DNA of 46,823 bases from Streptomyces sp. RP5T (GTDB lineage Bacteria > Actinomycetota > Actinomycetes > Streptomycetales > Streptomycetaceae). Numbering within the stretch: the first letter of the stretch is position 1; each line of letters begins with the position of its first letter. The stretch lies in NCBI RefSeq assembly GCF_003933965.1, contig NZ_RSAJ01000006.1:1-46823 (forward strand). The letters run 5' to 3'. The notes below the pieces were generated by a model, which worked only from the letters and a program-made list of their open reading frames with translations, ran no database searches and was not told the origin of the DNA. The position numbers and the translations under genes are program-made. This document shows positions 1-8,014 of the stretch, piece after piece.

Positions 1-290
1 GCCTGGGGCTCGCCGGCGGAGTCGTCGACGGTGATCGCGATGCGGATCGGGCGTCCGCACTCGCGGCTCAGCGTCTCGCTGACGGCGGGGGCCAGTCGGC
101 CCTCCAGCACGCCCTTCGCGAATTCGTTCGGTACGGCGAGCAGGGCGGTGTCGGCGACCAGCGCCAGGGGCTGGCAGCGCCGGATCCAGTGCTCGTCCTT
201 CGCCTCCACACCCTGGACGCGGCCCTCACCGAGAAGTTGCTCGAGTACGCGTGGCCACACTGCGGCAAGATCGGCAGGTACGTCAGCCAC
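1..290 (-). CDS. dnaA: DnaA replication initiator, N-terminal part (cut by window edge)
   Basis: Only the first 96 codons are present. They start at a GTG (complement of 288-290) and run off the left edge. The translation begins [20 protein letters not shown] and continues through [23 protein letters not shown], which is the conserved domain I of actinobacterial DnaA, the part that mediates self-oligomerisation and helicase loading. The AAA+ and DNA-binding domains are outside the window. The gene reads away from rpmH, as in Streptomyces, so oriC should lie to the left. No strong Shine-Dalgarno sequence is visible; a GAGAG lies before the start. A promoter with two adjoining DnaA boxes lies about 105 nt upstream, consistent with autoregulation. 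Confidence 0.93.
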   Translation of the reverse strand, partial: MADVPADLAAVWPRVLEQLLGEGRVQGVEAKDEHWIRRCQPLALVADTALLAVPNEFAKGVLEGRLAPAVSETLSRECGRPIRIAITVDDSAGEPQ

Positions 291-400
291 AGGGCACGCT
301 CTCTCACGGGTCCCACGAACGTGTGGTTGTGGGACGAGTCGGGATTCAAATGGGGTGGAGCCGAAACACAGGGGTCAAGGGAACGAATCGGAGTTCAGCC

Positions 401-430
401 ACGGTAGTCAGGGCGGCGGGTGCGGTTCAA
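401..430 (-). promoter_or_regulatory. Candidate dnaA promoter
   Basis: On the minus strand TTGAAC (425-430) and TACCGT (401-406) are separated by exactly 18 bp, a good match to a vegetative Streptomyces promoter. Transcription would start near 394 and give a leader of about 105 nt. The -35 element lies 4 bp from the first DnaA box. Confidence 0.6.
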
Positions 431-434
431 GTTG

Positions 435-455
435 TTGTCCCCAGCCTGTGGATAG
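435..455. promoter_or_regulatory. Pair of convergent DnaA boxes at the dnaA promoter
   Basis: TTGTCCCCA (435-443, one mismatch to TTGTCCACA) faces TGTGGATAG (447-455, the complement of CTATCCACA) with a 3-bp gap. They sit just upstream of the dnaA -35 element. DnaA boxes at the dnaA promoter are known in Streptomyces and are linked to autoregulation; that role here is inferred. Confidence 0.65.
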
Positions 456-476
456 TGTCCCCCGGTGACCACTGGT

Positions 477-506
477 TTGACCGGATGGCGTAGCCGCGCG
501 TACCGT
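477..506 (+). promoter_or_regulatory. Candidate rpmH promoter
   Basis: TTGACC (477-482) and TACCGT (501-506) are separated by 18 bp, a strong vegetative-type promoter reading toward rpmH. The predicted start near 513 leaves a leader of roughly 160 nt before the rpmH GTG. Confidence 0.6.
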
Positions 507-673
507 AACCAGGTCGAGTTGTCGATGGCTGCTGCCGCCTGCCTCCGATGGGCACAGATCGCGTCAGGTGATCGGGAAGCGGTGCACACGGGCGTAACTG
601 CGAGCTACTCGTGGGCGCACGGTGACAGCCAGGACGGCACCCGCCACCACCGATTGATTTCTGGAGCCCCCGA

Positions 674-811
674 GTGAGCAAGCGCACCTTCCAGCCGAAC
701 AACCGTCGTCGTGCCAAGACCCACGGCTTCCGCCTGCGGATGCGTACCCGTGCCGGCCGCGCGATTCTGGCGAACCGCCGCAGCAAGGGTCGCGCCAGCC
801 TGTCCGCCTGA
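674..811 (+). CDS. rpmH: 50S ribosomal protein L34
   Basis: This 45-residue, strongly basic protein begins at GTG 674 with [19 protein letters not shown], the conserved start of L34, and ends [11 protein letters not shown]34 binds 23S rRNA in the large subunit and is full length here. A GGAG lies 9 bases before the start. It is the first gene of a co-directional run rpmH-rnpA-yidD-yidC-jag, the usual order next to dnaA. It is too short for many automatic callers but is unmistakable. Confidence 0.97.
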   Translation: MSKRTFQPNNRRRAKTHGFRLRMRTRAGRAILANRRSKGRASLSA

Positions 812-832
812 TCCCGGTCAGGTCATGCCGTC

Positions 833-1204
833 GTGCTGCCCACCGAGAACCGGCTGAGGCGGCGCGAGGACTTCGCGACCGCGGTACGACGGGGGCGCCG
901 GGCCGGGCGCCCGTCCCTCGTCGTCCACTTTCGTAGCGGTGCCACGGACCCGCACGCGCCTGGGGAGAGCGCTCCCCCGACGCGTGCGGGTTTCGTCGTG
1001 AGCAAGGCCGTGGGCGGTGCCGTGGTGCGCAACAAGGTGAAGCGCAGGCTTCGCCATCTGATGCGCGACAGGGTCGCCCTGTTTCCCCCCGGTAGCCTGG
1101 TAGTCGTACGCGCGCTGCCCGAGGCGGGCGACGCCGATCATGAACAACTGGCCCGAGACCTGGATGCCGCCGTTCAGCGGCTGCTGGGAGGGGGCGCACG
1201 ATGA
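833..1204 (+). CDS. rnpA: Ribonuclease P protein component
   Basis: This 123-residue basic protein starts at GTG 833 with [13 protein letters not shown]. It carries the family's RNR motif in the form [15 protein letters not shown] (about residues 62-77), which contacts the RNase P RNA and tRNA leader. It assists the catalytic RNA in 5' maturation of tRNA precursors. It lies 21 bp after rpmH, and its stop overlaps the start of yidD by 4 bp (ATGA), so translation is probably coupled. Length is normal for the family. Confidence 0.95.
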   Translation: MLPTENRLRRREDFATAVRRGRRAGRPSLVVHFRSGATDPHAPGESAPPTRAGFVVSKAVGGAVVRNKVKRRLRHLMRDRVALFPPGSLVVVRALPEAGDADHEQLARDLDAAVQRLLGGGAR

Positions 1205-1551
1205 AGTACCCGCTGCTGGCGCTGATCAAGCTGTACCAGTGGACCATCAGCCCGCTGCTCGGGCCGGTGTGCAAGTACTACCCGTCGTGCTCCCACTACG
1301 GCTACCAGGCCATCGACCGGCACGGTGCGATCAAGGGAACGGCACTCACCGCCTGGCGCATCCTGCGGTGCAATCCGTGGTCGCTGGGCGGTGTGGACCA
1401 TGTCCCGCCGCGCAAGCGTCCGCGGTGGCACGAAATGCTGCGTAACGCCTGGCGTGCACGTAGGGGCGGGCCCTCCGCCGCCTCGGCCACCGAGGGGCAA
1501 ACTCCTTCGAGCCCGGCCGCAGAGACTCCGTCCCATGCCCAAGGAGCATGA
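1201..1551 (+). CDS. yidD: Membrane protein insertion efficiency factor YidD
   Basis: The 116-residue product starts [18 protein letters not shown] and contains the hallmark cysteine-rich stretch [15 protein letters not shown] followed by RILRCNPW. YidD is a small membrane-associated amphipathic protein that helps YidC-dependent insertion. The start overlaps rnpA by 4 bp. The last 30 or so residues are a Ser/Ala/Pro-rich tail longer than in E. coli, and the DNA encoding the C-terminus carries the AAGGAG ribosome site for yidC. Confidence 0.93.
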   Translation: MKYPLLALIKLYQWTISPLLGPVCKYYPSCSHYGYQAIDRHGAIKGTALTAWRILRCNPWSLGGVDHVPPRKRPRWHEMLRNAWRARRGGPSAASATEGQTPSSPAAETPSHAQGA

Positions 1552-1554
1552 TTA

Positions 1555-2841
1555 GTGGACACGATTGCCAGTCTTTTCAGCTTCATCACGACACCCGTCT
1601 CCTGGGTCATCGTCCAGTTCCACAAGGTGTACGGCGCCATCTTCGGCCCTGACACCGGGTGGGCCTGGGGCCTGTCGATCGTGTCCCTCGTGATCCTGAT
1701 CCGTATCTGCCTGATCCCGCTCTTCGTGAAGCAGATCAAGGCGACGCGGGCCATGCAGACGCTCCAGCCCGAGATGAAGAAGATCCAGGAGCGCTACAAG
1801 AACGACAAGCAGCGTCAGTCCGAAGAGATGATGAAGCTGTACAAGGAGACGGGCACCAACCCGCTCTCCTCGTGCCTTCCCATCCTGGCGCAGTCGCCGT
1901 TCTTCTTCGCCCTGTATCACGTGCTCAACGGCATCGCGACGGGCGACACCATCGGTGTCATCAACGAGTCGCTGCTGGCCAGCGCCCGTAAGGCGCACAT
2001 CTTCGGCGCACCGCTGGCCGCGAAGTTCACGGACGGGTCGCTCAAGGTCGAGTCGCTCGGCGCCTCGCTGACCGACGTCCGCGTCGTCACCGCGGTCATG
2101 ATCGTCCTGATGTCGGCGTCGCAGTTCTACACGCAGCGCCAGCTGATGACGAAGAACGTCGACACCACGGTCAAGACGCCGTTCATGCAGCAGCAGAAGA
2201 TGCTGATGTACGTCTTCCCGGTCATGTTCGCCGTCTTCGGCATCAACTTCCCCGTCGGTGTCCTCGTCTACTGGCTGACCACCAACGTGTGGACCATGGG
2301 TCAGCAGATGTACGTCATCCGCAACAACCCGACCCCGGGTTCCAAGGCGCAGGCCGCCTACCTGGAGCGCCTGACCAAGCACGTCACGCAGCACGGCAAG
2401 GCCCGCAAGCGCAGCGAGCGCACCATCATCAAGGCGATCGTCGCCAAGGGCCGCGACCGCAACGAGCACGAGCGCAAGTTCATCAACGGTCTGAACAAGG
2501 CCGGCCTCGCGGCCCAGGCCGACGGTTCGGTCATCCAGAGCGAGTCCCAGGCCGCGGTCCAGACCGAGGACGGTTCGACGGCCAGCGCGGCTGCTCCCAA
2601 GCGCCAGCAGCCGAAGCGGCAGAGCAAGTCCCAGCGCCAGTCGGGTGCCGCCTCGGCCGGCTCGAAGGCCACCGGTGACACCCAGCCGTCGGAGCCGACC
2701 TCGCTCACCAAGTCCGACGAGCCCGAGGACGCCAAGCCCGCCGCTCCCGCCAAGAAGCAGTCCGGCGGCGGTACCCGCAGCAAGGCCCAGTCCGGACAGC
2801 GCAAGGGTCCGCAGCGGCCCAAGTCCCCGTCCAAGAAGTAA
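1555..2841 (+). CDS. yidC: Membrane protein insertase YidC/Oxa1
   Basis: This 428-residue protein starts at GTG 1555, with AAGGAG at 1541-1546. It opens [23 protein letters not shown] and has the Oxa1 core with about five membrane helices, including [19 protein letters not shown] with the conserved Arg that sits in the hydrophilic groove. A cytoplasmic coiled-coil ([19 protein letters not shown]) and the conserved [20 protein letters not shown] follow. There is no large periplasmic domain, as is normal for Gram-positive bacteria. The C-terminal 120 residues are a basic, Ser/Gln/Lys-rich tail that probably touches the ribosome. It inserts membrane proteins alone or with SecYEG. Confidence 0.96.
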   Translation: MDTIASLFSFITTPVSWVIVQFHKVYGAIFGPDTGWAWGLSIVSLVILIRICLIPLFVKQIKATRAMQTLQPEMKKIQERYKNDKQRQSEEMMKLYKETGTNPLSSCLPILAQSPFFFALYHVLNGIATGDTIGVINESLLASARKAHIFGAPLAAKFTDGSLKVESLGASLTDVRVVTAVMIVLMSASQFYTQRQLMTKNVDTTVKTPFMQQQKMLMYVFPVMFAVFGINFPVGVLVYWLTTNVWTMGQQMYVIRNNPTPGSKAQAAYLERLTKHVTQHGKARKRSERTIIKAIVAKGRDRNEHERKFINGLNKAGLAAQADGSVIQSESQAAVQTEDGSTASAAAPKRQQPKRQSKSQRQSGAASAGSKATGDTQPSEPTSLTKSDEPEDAKPAAPAKKQSGGGTRSKAQSGQRKGPQRPKSPSKK

Positions 2842-2856
2842 GAAGGAGTCCATCCC

Positions 2857-3369
2857 GTGACGGAAGGCACCACCTCCGCCGCTGCCGAGGGTGCAGACAC
2901 CCTGACTCGCCTGGAGCAGGAGGGTGAGATCGCGGCGGACTACCTCGAGGGCCTGCTCGACATCGCCGACCTCGACGGCGACATCGACATGGACGTCGAG
3001 GCCGACCGCGCAGCTGTCTCGATCATCAGCGACGCGGGCGGCCGCGACCTGCAGAAGCTGGTCGGCCGTGACGGCGAGGTGCTGGAAGCCCTGCAGGAGC
3101 TCACCCGCCTGGCCGTGCACCGGGAGACCGGGGACCGCAGCCGTCTGATGCTGGACATCGCCGGCTACCGGGCCAAGAAGCGTGCCGAGCTCTCCGAGCT
3201 GGGCGCCAAGGCCGCCGCCGAGGTGAAGAGCACCGGCGAGTCCGTAAAGCTCAAGCCGATGACGCCGTTCGAGCGCAAGGTCGTGCACGACGCGATCAAG
3301 GCCGCCGGGCTGCGCAGCGAGTCGGAGGGCGAGGAGCCGCAGCGCTTCGTCGTCGTGCTTCCCGCCTGA
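2857..3369 (+). CDS. jag: Jag/KhpB RNA-binding protein (KH and R3H domains)
   Basis: This 170-residue protein starts at GTG 2857, 8 bases after AGAAGGAG. A short acidic N-terminus leads into a KH-type domain with the loop LVGRDGEVLEALQ (about residues 67-79), then an R3H domain with the RxxxH signature in RKVVH near residue 139. Jag-family proteins bind RNA and are linked to cell division and elongation; in Gram-positives the gene nearly always follows yidC. It is the last gene before a clear terminator at 3389-3415. Confidence 0.93.
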   Translation: MTEGTTSAAAEGADTLTRLEQEGEIAADYLEGLLDIADLDGDIDMDVEADRAAVSIISDAGGRDLQKLVGRDGEVLEALQELTRLAVHRETGDRSRLMLDIAGYRAKKRAELSELGAKAAAEVKSTGESVKLKPMTPFERKVVHDAIKAAGLRSESEGEEPQRFVVVLPA

Positions 3370-3388
3370 TCGGTCCGTACGTTCCACC

Positions 3389-3415
3389 GGCCCCGTCTGT
3401 AGAGCAGGCGGGGCC
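3389..3415 (+). terminator. Terminator after jag
   Basis: An 11-bp stem (3389-3399 with 3405-3415, one G-T pair) closes a 5-base loop of sequence TAGAG. It ends the rpmH-jag operon 19 bases after the jag stop. No T-run follows, which is common in Streptomyces. Confidence 0.8.
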
Positions 3416-3490
3416 GAACCTTGTCAGCCTGATAGTTCTGATGGTCGGCGCCCGGTGCGCTGATGATGCGGTACGGAAGGACGGTTCCCC

Positions 3491-4207
3491 GTGACGGAGG
3501 CAGCGGAGCTTCCCCCCGCGCCCGAGCAGGCGCGCGAGGTGTTCGGCGATCGCTTCGAGGACGCGGTGCGCTACGCCGAGCTCCTCGCCGAGGCGGGTGT
3601 GCAGCGTGGTCTCATCGGTCCCCGTGAAGTACCCCGGCTGTGGGAGCGGCACCTGCTGAACTGCGCGGTGCTCTCGGAGGTCGTTCCGGAGGGCGTGACG
3701 GTGTGCGACGTCGGCTCGGGCGCCGGTCTGCCCGGTATTCCCCTGGCTCTCGTCCGCGAGGACCTGAGGATCACGCTGCTGGAGCCGCTGCTGAGGCGTA
3801 CGACCTTCCTGACGGAGGTCGTGGAGCTGCTGGGCCTGGACCATGTGACGGTCGTCCGCGGCCGTGCCGAGGAGGTCATGGGCAAGCTGACCCCCGTGCA
3901 TGTGGTGACGGCGCGAGCCGTGGCACCGCTGGACCGGCTGGCGACATGGGGAGTTCCACTGCTGCGCCCCTACGGGGAGATGCTCGCGCTCAAGGGCGAC
4001 ACCGCGGAGGAGGAGCTCAAGGCAGCGGGTACGGCCCTGAGCAAGCTCGGTGCCGTGGAGACCTCCATCCTGCATGTGGGTGAAGGAGTGGTCGACCCGT
4101 TGTCCACAGTGGTGCGGGTCGAGGTCGGGGAAAGCCCCGGCGGAGTGCGCTTTGCGGCCAAGCGCGCCAAGGCGGCCCGCACCGGCCGCACCCGTCGGCG
4201 TCGCTGA
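3491..4207 (+). CDS. rsmG: 16S rRNA (guanine-N7) methyltransferase RsmG
   Basis: The 238-residue protein starts at GTG 3491, preceded by GGAAGGA. It has the SAM-binding motif VCDVGSGAGLPGIPLAL (about residues 73-89) and the acidic second motif LLEPLLRRTTFL, as in RsmG (GidB). It methylates G527 (E. coli numbering) of 16S rRNA; loss-of-function gives low-level streptomycin resistance in Streptomyces. The basic tail KRAKAARTGRTRRRR is typical of actinobacterial members. A perfect DnaA box (TTGTCCACA, 4100-4108) lies inside the coding sequence near the 3' end. Confidence 0.95.
   Translation: MTEAAELPPAPEQAREVFGDRFEDAVRYAELLAEAGVQRGLIGPREVPRLWERHLLNCAVLSEVVPEGVTVCDVGSGAGLPGIPLALVREDLRITLLEPLLRRTTFLTEVVELLGLDHVTVVRGRAEEVMGKLTPVHVVTARAVAPLDRLATWGVPLLRPYGEMLALKGDTAEEELKAAGTALSKLGAVETSILHVGEGVVDPLSTVVRVEVGESPGGVRFAAKRAKAARTGRTRRRR
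4100..4108 (+). promoter_or_regulatory. Perfect DnaA box inside rsmG
   Basis: TTGTCCACA, the full consensus, lies in the coding sequence of rsmG about 370 bp before the chosen parA start. It may be chance, but two more boxes follow at 4408-4416 and 4426-4434. Confidence 0.5.
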
Positions 4208-4298
4208 CCGTCTGACGACGAGACGTACTCCACACAAGCTGCCAAACCTATGCATGCCGGAGTGTCGCGGCAGAACGGGCACGGCTGCCCTGCATCGT

Positions 4299-4312
4299 GT
4301 TTCACGTGAAAC
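4299..4312. other. parS site 1 (perfect)
   Basis: GTTTCACGTGAAAC, the 14-bp palindrome bound by Streptomyces ParB. It lies in the rsmG-parA gap, 159 bp before the chosen parA start, where ParB binding could also affect parAB transcription. Confidence 0.93.
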
Positions 4313-4407
4313 GTCGTTCACTGCTGCACGGCATCATCAGCCGGGGCCGCGCCGCGGCCGAACCCCGCGACCGAAAGCCTCTCGGGTCACTCGGAGAGGT
4401 AACGGAG

Positions 4408-4434
4408 TTGTCCACAGAGGTGGATTTCTCCACA
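4408..4434 (+). promoter_or_regulatory. Two DnaA boxes just before parA
   Basis: TTGTCCACA (4408-4416, perfect) and TTCTCCACA (4426-4434, which fits the degenerate Streptomyces consensus) lie in the same direction, 36-54 bp before the chosen parA start codon. This suggests DnaA may contact the parAB control region; that is inference. Confidence 0.55.
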
Positions 4435-4470
4435 GAACAACAGGCCTCACTGGTTCACGACCCCGAAGAC

Positions 4471-5544
4471 ATGGGAGGCTCTGTTCATTGCGAGCCTGAA
4501 GTCGAGGAGAGTGAATCCTTGCGGTCCGACGCCAACATCGCGGGACCGATGACCGATCCGGTCCCCGGTCCCCGAACCGAGTCGATGGGGGAGGATGTTT
4601 CACGTGAAACACCGCCCCCGATGGACGACACTCCGATCGGTCGTGCTGCCCAACTGGCGGTAGAGGCTCTTGGCCGCGCCGGCGAGGGCCTGCCACGGCC
4701 CGAGCAGACCCGGATCATGGTCGTTGCCAACCAGAAGGGCGGAGTGGGCAAGACGACGACGACCGTCAATCTTGCCGCTTCGCTGGCTCTGCACGGCGGC
4801 CGTGTCCTGGTGATCGACCTCGACCCTCAGGGCAACGCGTCCACCGCGCTGGGTATCGACCACCATGCCGAAGTTCCGTCCATTTATGACGTCCTGGTGG
4901 ACAGCCGGCCGTTGGCCGAGGTCGTCCAGCCGGTCCCCGATGTCGAAGGCCTCTTCTGTGCCCCCGCCACCATCGATCTCGCCGGTGCGGAGATCGAGCT
5001 GGTTTCTCTGGTGGCACGAGAGAGCCGACTGCAGCGTGCGATCCAGGCGTACGAGCAGCCCCTGGACTACATCCTCATCGACTGCCCGCCCTCGCTCGGC
5101 CTGCTGACGGTCAATGCGCTCGTGGCCGGTGCGGAAGTCCTCATCCCGATCCAGTGCGAGTACTACGCGCTGGAGGGTCTGGGGCAGCTGCTGCGCAACG
5201 TCGATCTGGTGCGGGGTCACCTCAACCCCACCTTGCACGTATCGACCATCCTGCTCACCATGTACGACGGCCGGACGCGCCTCGCGTCCCAGGTCGCGGA
5301 CGAGGTGCGCACCCACTTCGGCGACGAGGTGTTGCGGACGAGCATTCCCCGCTCGGTCCGTATCTCCGAGGCGCCGAGTTACGGGCAGACGGTGCTGACC
5401 TACGATCCAGGATCGAGCGGCGCCCTGTCCTACCTTGAGGCGGCGCGAGAGATCGCGCTGAAGGGCGTCGGCGTCAGCTATGACCCGACGCAGGCGCACA
5501 TCGGCGCACAGAGCAACCCGAACATGGTGGAGGGGATCCAGTGA
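4471..5544 (+). CDS. parA: Chromosome partitioning ATPase ParA (Soj family)
   Basis: With the ATG at 4471 the product has 357 residues. It carries the deviant Walker A KGGVGKTT (89-96), the Walker A' region [12 protein letters not shown] and Walker [13 protein letters not shown], so it is a ParA/MinD-type ATPase that dimerises on DNA and positions ParB-bound origins. The frame is open back to GTG 4297, but that longer start would place parS site 1 and two DnaA boxes inside the gene, so the shorter start is preferred. The first 80 residues are a disordered extension. It includes VSRET (43-47), encoded by a perfect parS site. The stop overlaps the parB start (GTGA). Confidence 0.93.
   Translation: MGGSVHCEPEVEESESLRSDANIAGPMTDPVPGPRTESMGEDVSRETPPPMDDTPIGRAAQLAVEALGRAGEGLPRPEQTRIMVVANQKGGVGKTTTTVNLAASLALHGGRVLVIDLDPQGNASTALGIDHHAEVPSIYDVLVDSRPLAEVVQPVPDVEGLFCAPATIDLAGAEIELVSLVARESRLQRAIQAYEQPLDYILIDCPPSLGLLTVNALVAGAEVLIPIQCEYYALEGLGQLLRNVDLVRGHLNPTLHVSTILLTMYDGRTRLASQVADEVRTHFGDEVLRTSIPRSVRISEAPSYGQTVLTYDPGSSGALSYLEAAREIALKGVGVSYDPTQAHIGAQSNPNMVEGIQ
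4597..4610. other. parS site 2 (perfect, inside parA)
   Basis: GTTTCACGTGAAAC lies within the parA coding sequence and is read in frame as Val-Ser-Arg-Glu-Thr (residues 43-47) in the disordered N-terminal extension. Confidence 0.93.
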
Positions 5545-6641
5545 GCGAGCGACGGAGGGGTTTGGGTCGTGGTCTCGGCGCACTGATCCCCGCTGCCCCG
5601 ACGGAGAAGACGCCGACCCCGGCGGCGATGGGGGGCGCTGGTTCCGCGTCTCCGGCGTCCGTCCCGGTGTTGACGACCGACCGTGGGGTGGCCGCGGCGA
5701 AGGTGGCCACGCTGCCGCCTGTTTCCCAGGACACCGAGACGCCGGTGGTCAACGGCTATGCGGAGACGCCCGCGCCTCCCATGGGAGCGCACTTCGCGGA
5801 GCTTCCCCTCGACTCCATCACGCCGAACCCGCGCCAGCCGCGTGAGGTGTTCGACGAGGACGCGCTTCAGGAGCTGGTCACCTCCATCCAGGAGGTAGGC
5901 CTTCTCCAGCCGGTCGTCGTACGGCAGGTCGGTCCCTCCCGCTACGAACTCATCATGGGTGAGCGGCGCTGGCGGGCGAGCCGTGAAGCCGGCCTGGACG
6001 CGATCCCTGCGATCGTCCGGGCCACGGACGACGACAAGCTCCTTCTGGACGCCCTCCTGGAGAACTTGCACCGGGCCCAGCTGAACCCGCTGGAAGAGGC
6101 AGCCGCCTACGACCAGTTGCTGAAGGACTTCAACTGCACGCACGACCAACTGGCGGACCGTATCGGCCGGTCCCGCCCGCAGGTCTCCAACACCCTGCGT
6201 CTGCTGAAGCTCTCGCCGGCGGTGCAGCGCCGGGTGGCCGCAGGAGTGCTCTCCGCCGGGCACGCCCGTGCTCTGCTCTCCGTCGAGGACTCTGAAGAGC
6301 AGGACCGACTGGCCCACCGGATTGTGGCCGAGGGCCTCTCGGTCCGCGCGGTCGAGGAGATCGTGACCCTCATGGGATCGCGGCCGCAGACCGCGCAGCG
6401 TTCCAAGGGTCCGCGGGCCGGTGGCCGGGTCTCTCCGGCGCTGACGGACCTCGCCACGCGTCTGTCGGACCGTTTCGAGACGCGGGTGAAGGTCGATCTG
6501 GGGCAGAAGAAGGGAAAGATCACCGTCGAGTTCGCCTCGATGGAGGACCTTGAGCGCATCCTCAGCTCCCTCGCCCCGGGAGAAGGACCGGTTCTGCAGA
6601 GGAGCCTGCTGGACGGCGAGGACGAAGAAGCGGAAGCCTGA
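5541..6641 (+). CDS. parB: Chromosome partitioning protein ParB (Spo0J family)
   Basis: This 366-residue protein starts at GTG 5541, overlapping parA by 4 bp. The N-terminus [14 protein letters not shown] is the conserved segment that stimulates ParA ATPase. An 80-residue Pro/Ala linker follows. The CTP-binding N-domain has PNPRQPR (95-101) and the GERRWR box (140-145). A helix-turn-helix, [23 protein letters not shown] (200-222), reads parS. The C-terminal dimerisation domain ends the protein. ParB clamps load at parS and spread to organise the origin. The twelve parS-like sites in this window are its expected loading points. A terminator follows at 6684-6724. Confidence 0.96.
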   Translation: MSERRRGLGRGLGALIPAAPTEKTPTPAAMGGAGSASPASVPVLTTDRGVAAAKVATLPPVSQDTETPVVNGYAETPAPPMGAHFAELPLDSITPNPRQPREVFDEDALQELVTSIQEVGLLQPVVVRQVGPSRYELIMGERRWRASREAGLDAIPAIVRATDDDKLLLDALLENLHRAQLNPLEEAAAYDQLLKDFNCTHDQLADRIGRSRPQVSNTLRLLKLSPAVQRRVAAGVLSAGHARALLSVEDSEEQDRLAHRIVAEGLSVRAVEEIVTLMGSRPQTAQRSKGPRAGGRVSPALTDLATRLSDRFETRVKVDLGQKKGKITVEFASMEDLERILSSLAPGEGPVLQRSLLDGEDEEAEA

Positions 6642-6683
6642 GAAGGAACTCGCCAGGGTGGGACTGCCCAGGCGAATCATGAA

Positions 6684-6724
6684 GAGCGGGCCGTGTCCGG
6701 TGTGTCCCGGAACACGGCCCGCTC
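6684..6724 (+). terminator. Terminator after parAB
   Basis: A perfect 13-bp GC-rich stem (6684-6696 with 6712-6724) encloses a 15-base loop and is followed by TTTGCTTT. It lies 42 bases after the parB stop. Confidence 0.88.
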
Positions 6725-6821
6725 TTTGCTTTCAGTCGGTATCGATGGAATCGCTGTGTGGATACGATGCGATGGGGTGCGCACATCCACCCGGCAGTAC
6801 CTCTGAGGGGAGGCAGGGGCC

Positions 6822-7079
6822 ATGCGAACGATGAGCAGAAGCGGACTGGTGAGCGCGGGCCTGGGACTGGGGGCGGTCGGCGGATTCGTCGGCAGTCTGC
6901 TCAGACAGCGGAGCGCTCTGACGGCCGCCCGCGACGCGGCGGGCGAAGGAAGCGAGGAACAGCCTTCATGGGGCGTCGGCTCGTACCGCTCACGCTGGAC
7001 AACCTTCCGGACCTACCCCAGCGCTGCCGCTCGTGCGTCTTCTGGGAGCTGGACCCCGTCAGCGGAGAAGCCGCGGTAA
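6822..7079 (+). CDS. Possible small hydrophobic protein overlapping the next gene
   Basis: This 85-codon ORF starts at ATG 6822 behind GAGGGGAGGCAGGGG, a better ribosome site than that of the following gene. The product begins MRTMSRSGLVSAGLGLGAVG and continues GFVGSLLRQR, which looks like a signal anchor or single membrane helix. It overlaps the acetyltransferase gene out of frame for 112 bp, and the residues encoded in the overlap look like shadow sequence. I do not recognise a family. It could be a real short coding or leader peptide coupled to the downstream gene, or chance. Confidence 0.35.
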   Translation: MRTMSRSGLVSAGLGLGAVGGFVGSLLRQRSALTAARDAAGEGSEEQPSWGVGSYRSRWTTFRTYPSAAARASSGSWTPSAEKPR

Positions 7080-7585
7080 AGGCCGGAACACCCGCCCTGG
7101 AGAAGGAATCCTGGATCTCCGCCGTCCTGCTGGACTGGGGATCGTGTGGCCGGGTCGTCTACGTCGACGACGTACCGGTCGGCTTCGTCCTCTACGCCCC
7201 TCCCGCGTACGTTCCTCGCTCGACGGCGTTTCCCACGAGCCCTGTCTCTCCGGACGCTGTCCAGTTGATGACGTCGTTCATCGTGCCGGGCTATCAGGGG
7301 CAGGGCCTGGGACGCGTAATGGTGCAGACGGTCGCCAAGGACCTGCTGCGGAGGGGCTTCAAGGCCATCGAGGCATTCGGCGATGCCCGCTGGAAGGAAC
7401 CCGCCTGTCTGCTTCCTGCGGACCACCTCCTCGCCGTGGGCTTCAAGACGGTCCGGCCCCACCCCCGGTATCCGAGGCTGAGGCTGGAGCTGCGCACCAC
7501 GCTCTCCTGGAAGGAAGACGTGGAGATGGCACTGGATCGGCTCCTGGGTGCGGTACAGAAGGAACCTGCCTTGCGCCCCCTGTAA
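6968..7585 (+). CDS. GNAT-family acetyltransferase
   Basis: Starting at ATG 6968 (GAGGAA upstream), the 205-residue product opens MGRRLVPLTLDNLPDLPQRCRSCVFWELD. It has the GNAT motif A signature YQGQGLGRVMVQTVAKDLL (about residues 113-131), which binds acetyl-CoA, followed by a motif B-like region GFKAIEAFGD. The Cys-containing N-terminus is characteristic of a conserved actinobacterial group at this position beside parB. The substrate is unknown. The frame stays open upstream to 6758, but that extension is Arg/Gly-rich with no ribosome site. It converges on trxA across a shared terminator. Confidence 0.85.
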   Translation: MGRRLVPLTLDNLPDLPQRCRSCVFWELDPVSGEAAVKAGTPALEKESWISAVLLDWGSCGRVVYVDDVPVGFVLYAPPAYVPRSTAFPTSPVSPDAVQLMTSFIVPGYQGQGLGRVMVQTVAKDLLRRGFKAIEAFGDARWKEPACLLPADHLLAVGFKTVRPHPRYPRLRLELRTTLSWKEDVEMALDRLLGAVQKEPALRPL

Positions 7586-7588
7586 GGC

Positions 7589-7620
7589 GATGGGGCCGGC
7601 CCTTTCGGACCGGCCCCATC
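7589..7620. terminator. Bidirectional terminator between the GNAT gene and trxA
   Basis: A perfect 11-bp stem (7589-7599 with 7610-7620) with a 10-base loop lies between two convergent genes. parS site 3 follows 2 bases later. Confidence 0.85.
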
Positions 7621-7622
7621 GT

Positions 7623-7636
7623 GTTTCACGTGAAAC
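7623..7636. other. parS site 3 (perfect)
   Basis: GTTTCACGTGAAAC lies between the shared terminator and the trxA stop codon, only one base from the stop at 7638. Confidence 0.93.
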
Positions 7637-7637
7637 A

Positions 7638-7970
7638 TCACTCGGCGATGAAGTCCTCAAGGTCGCGGACAATCGCGGCCTTCGGCTTGGCACCGACGAT
7701 GGTCTTGGCGACCTCGCCACCCTGGTACACGTTCAGCGTCGGGATGGACATGACGCCGTACTTGGCGGCCGTACCCGGGTTCTCGTCGATGTTGAGCTTG
7801 ACGACCTCGATCTTGTCGCCGTACTCGGCGGCGATCGCCTCGAGGGACGGAGCGATCTGACGGCACGGTCCGCACCAGGCGGCCCAGAAGTCCACCAGAA
7901 CGGGCTTGTCGCTCTTCAGGACGTCCTGCTCGAAGGAATCGTCGGTCACATTCTTCAGGGTGCCGGCCAC
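7638..7970 (-). CDS. trxA: Thioredoxin
   Basis: The 110-residue protein starts at GTG (complement of 7968-7970) behind TAAGGAG. It has the active site WCGPC (32-36) inside VLVDFWAAWCGPCRQIAP and the cis-proline loop MSIPTLNVY, so it is a complete classical thioredoxin that reduces protein disulfides in the cytoplasm. It lies 44 bp downstream of trxB and is probably co-transcribed from the SigR promoter in front of trxB. Confidence 0.97.
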   Translation of the reverse strand: MAGTLKNVTDDSFEQDVLKSDKPVLVDFWAAWCGPCRQIAPSLEAIAAEYGDKIEVVKLNIDENPGTAAKYGVMSIPTLNVYQGGEVAKTIVGAKPKAAIVRDLEDFIAE

Positions 7971-8014
7971 GGCGGGCTCCTTAACTGGGTTGGTGCGGTG
8001 GGGCGGGATGGGGG

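Larger units (their letters stand above)
291..673. promoter_or_regulatory. dnaA-rpmH divergent intergenic region
   Basis: This 383-base region separates the divergent dnaA and rpmH genes. It holds the dnaA promoter (401-430, minus), two facing DnaA boxes (435-443 and 447-455) and the rpmH promoter (477-506, plus). A 7-bp hairpin (310-316 pairing with 329-335) sits in the presumed dnaA leader about 20 nt before the start codon. The short ORFs that can be read here overlap these signals and show no recognisable protein. Confidence 0.7.

Noticed and set aside
1552..3387. 611-codon minus-strand ORF opposite yidC and jag
   Set aside because: It is a shadow frame of high-GC coding DNA; yidC and jag are clear on the plus strand and the translation has no domain pattern.
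4297..4470. Longer parA start at GTG 4297
   Set aside because: It would put parS site 1 and two DnaA boxes inside the gene and add a segment with no family resemblance; 357 residues from 4471 is the usual size.
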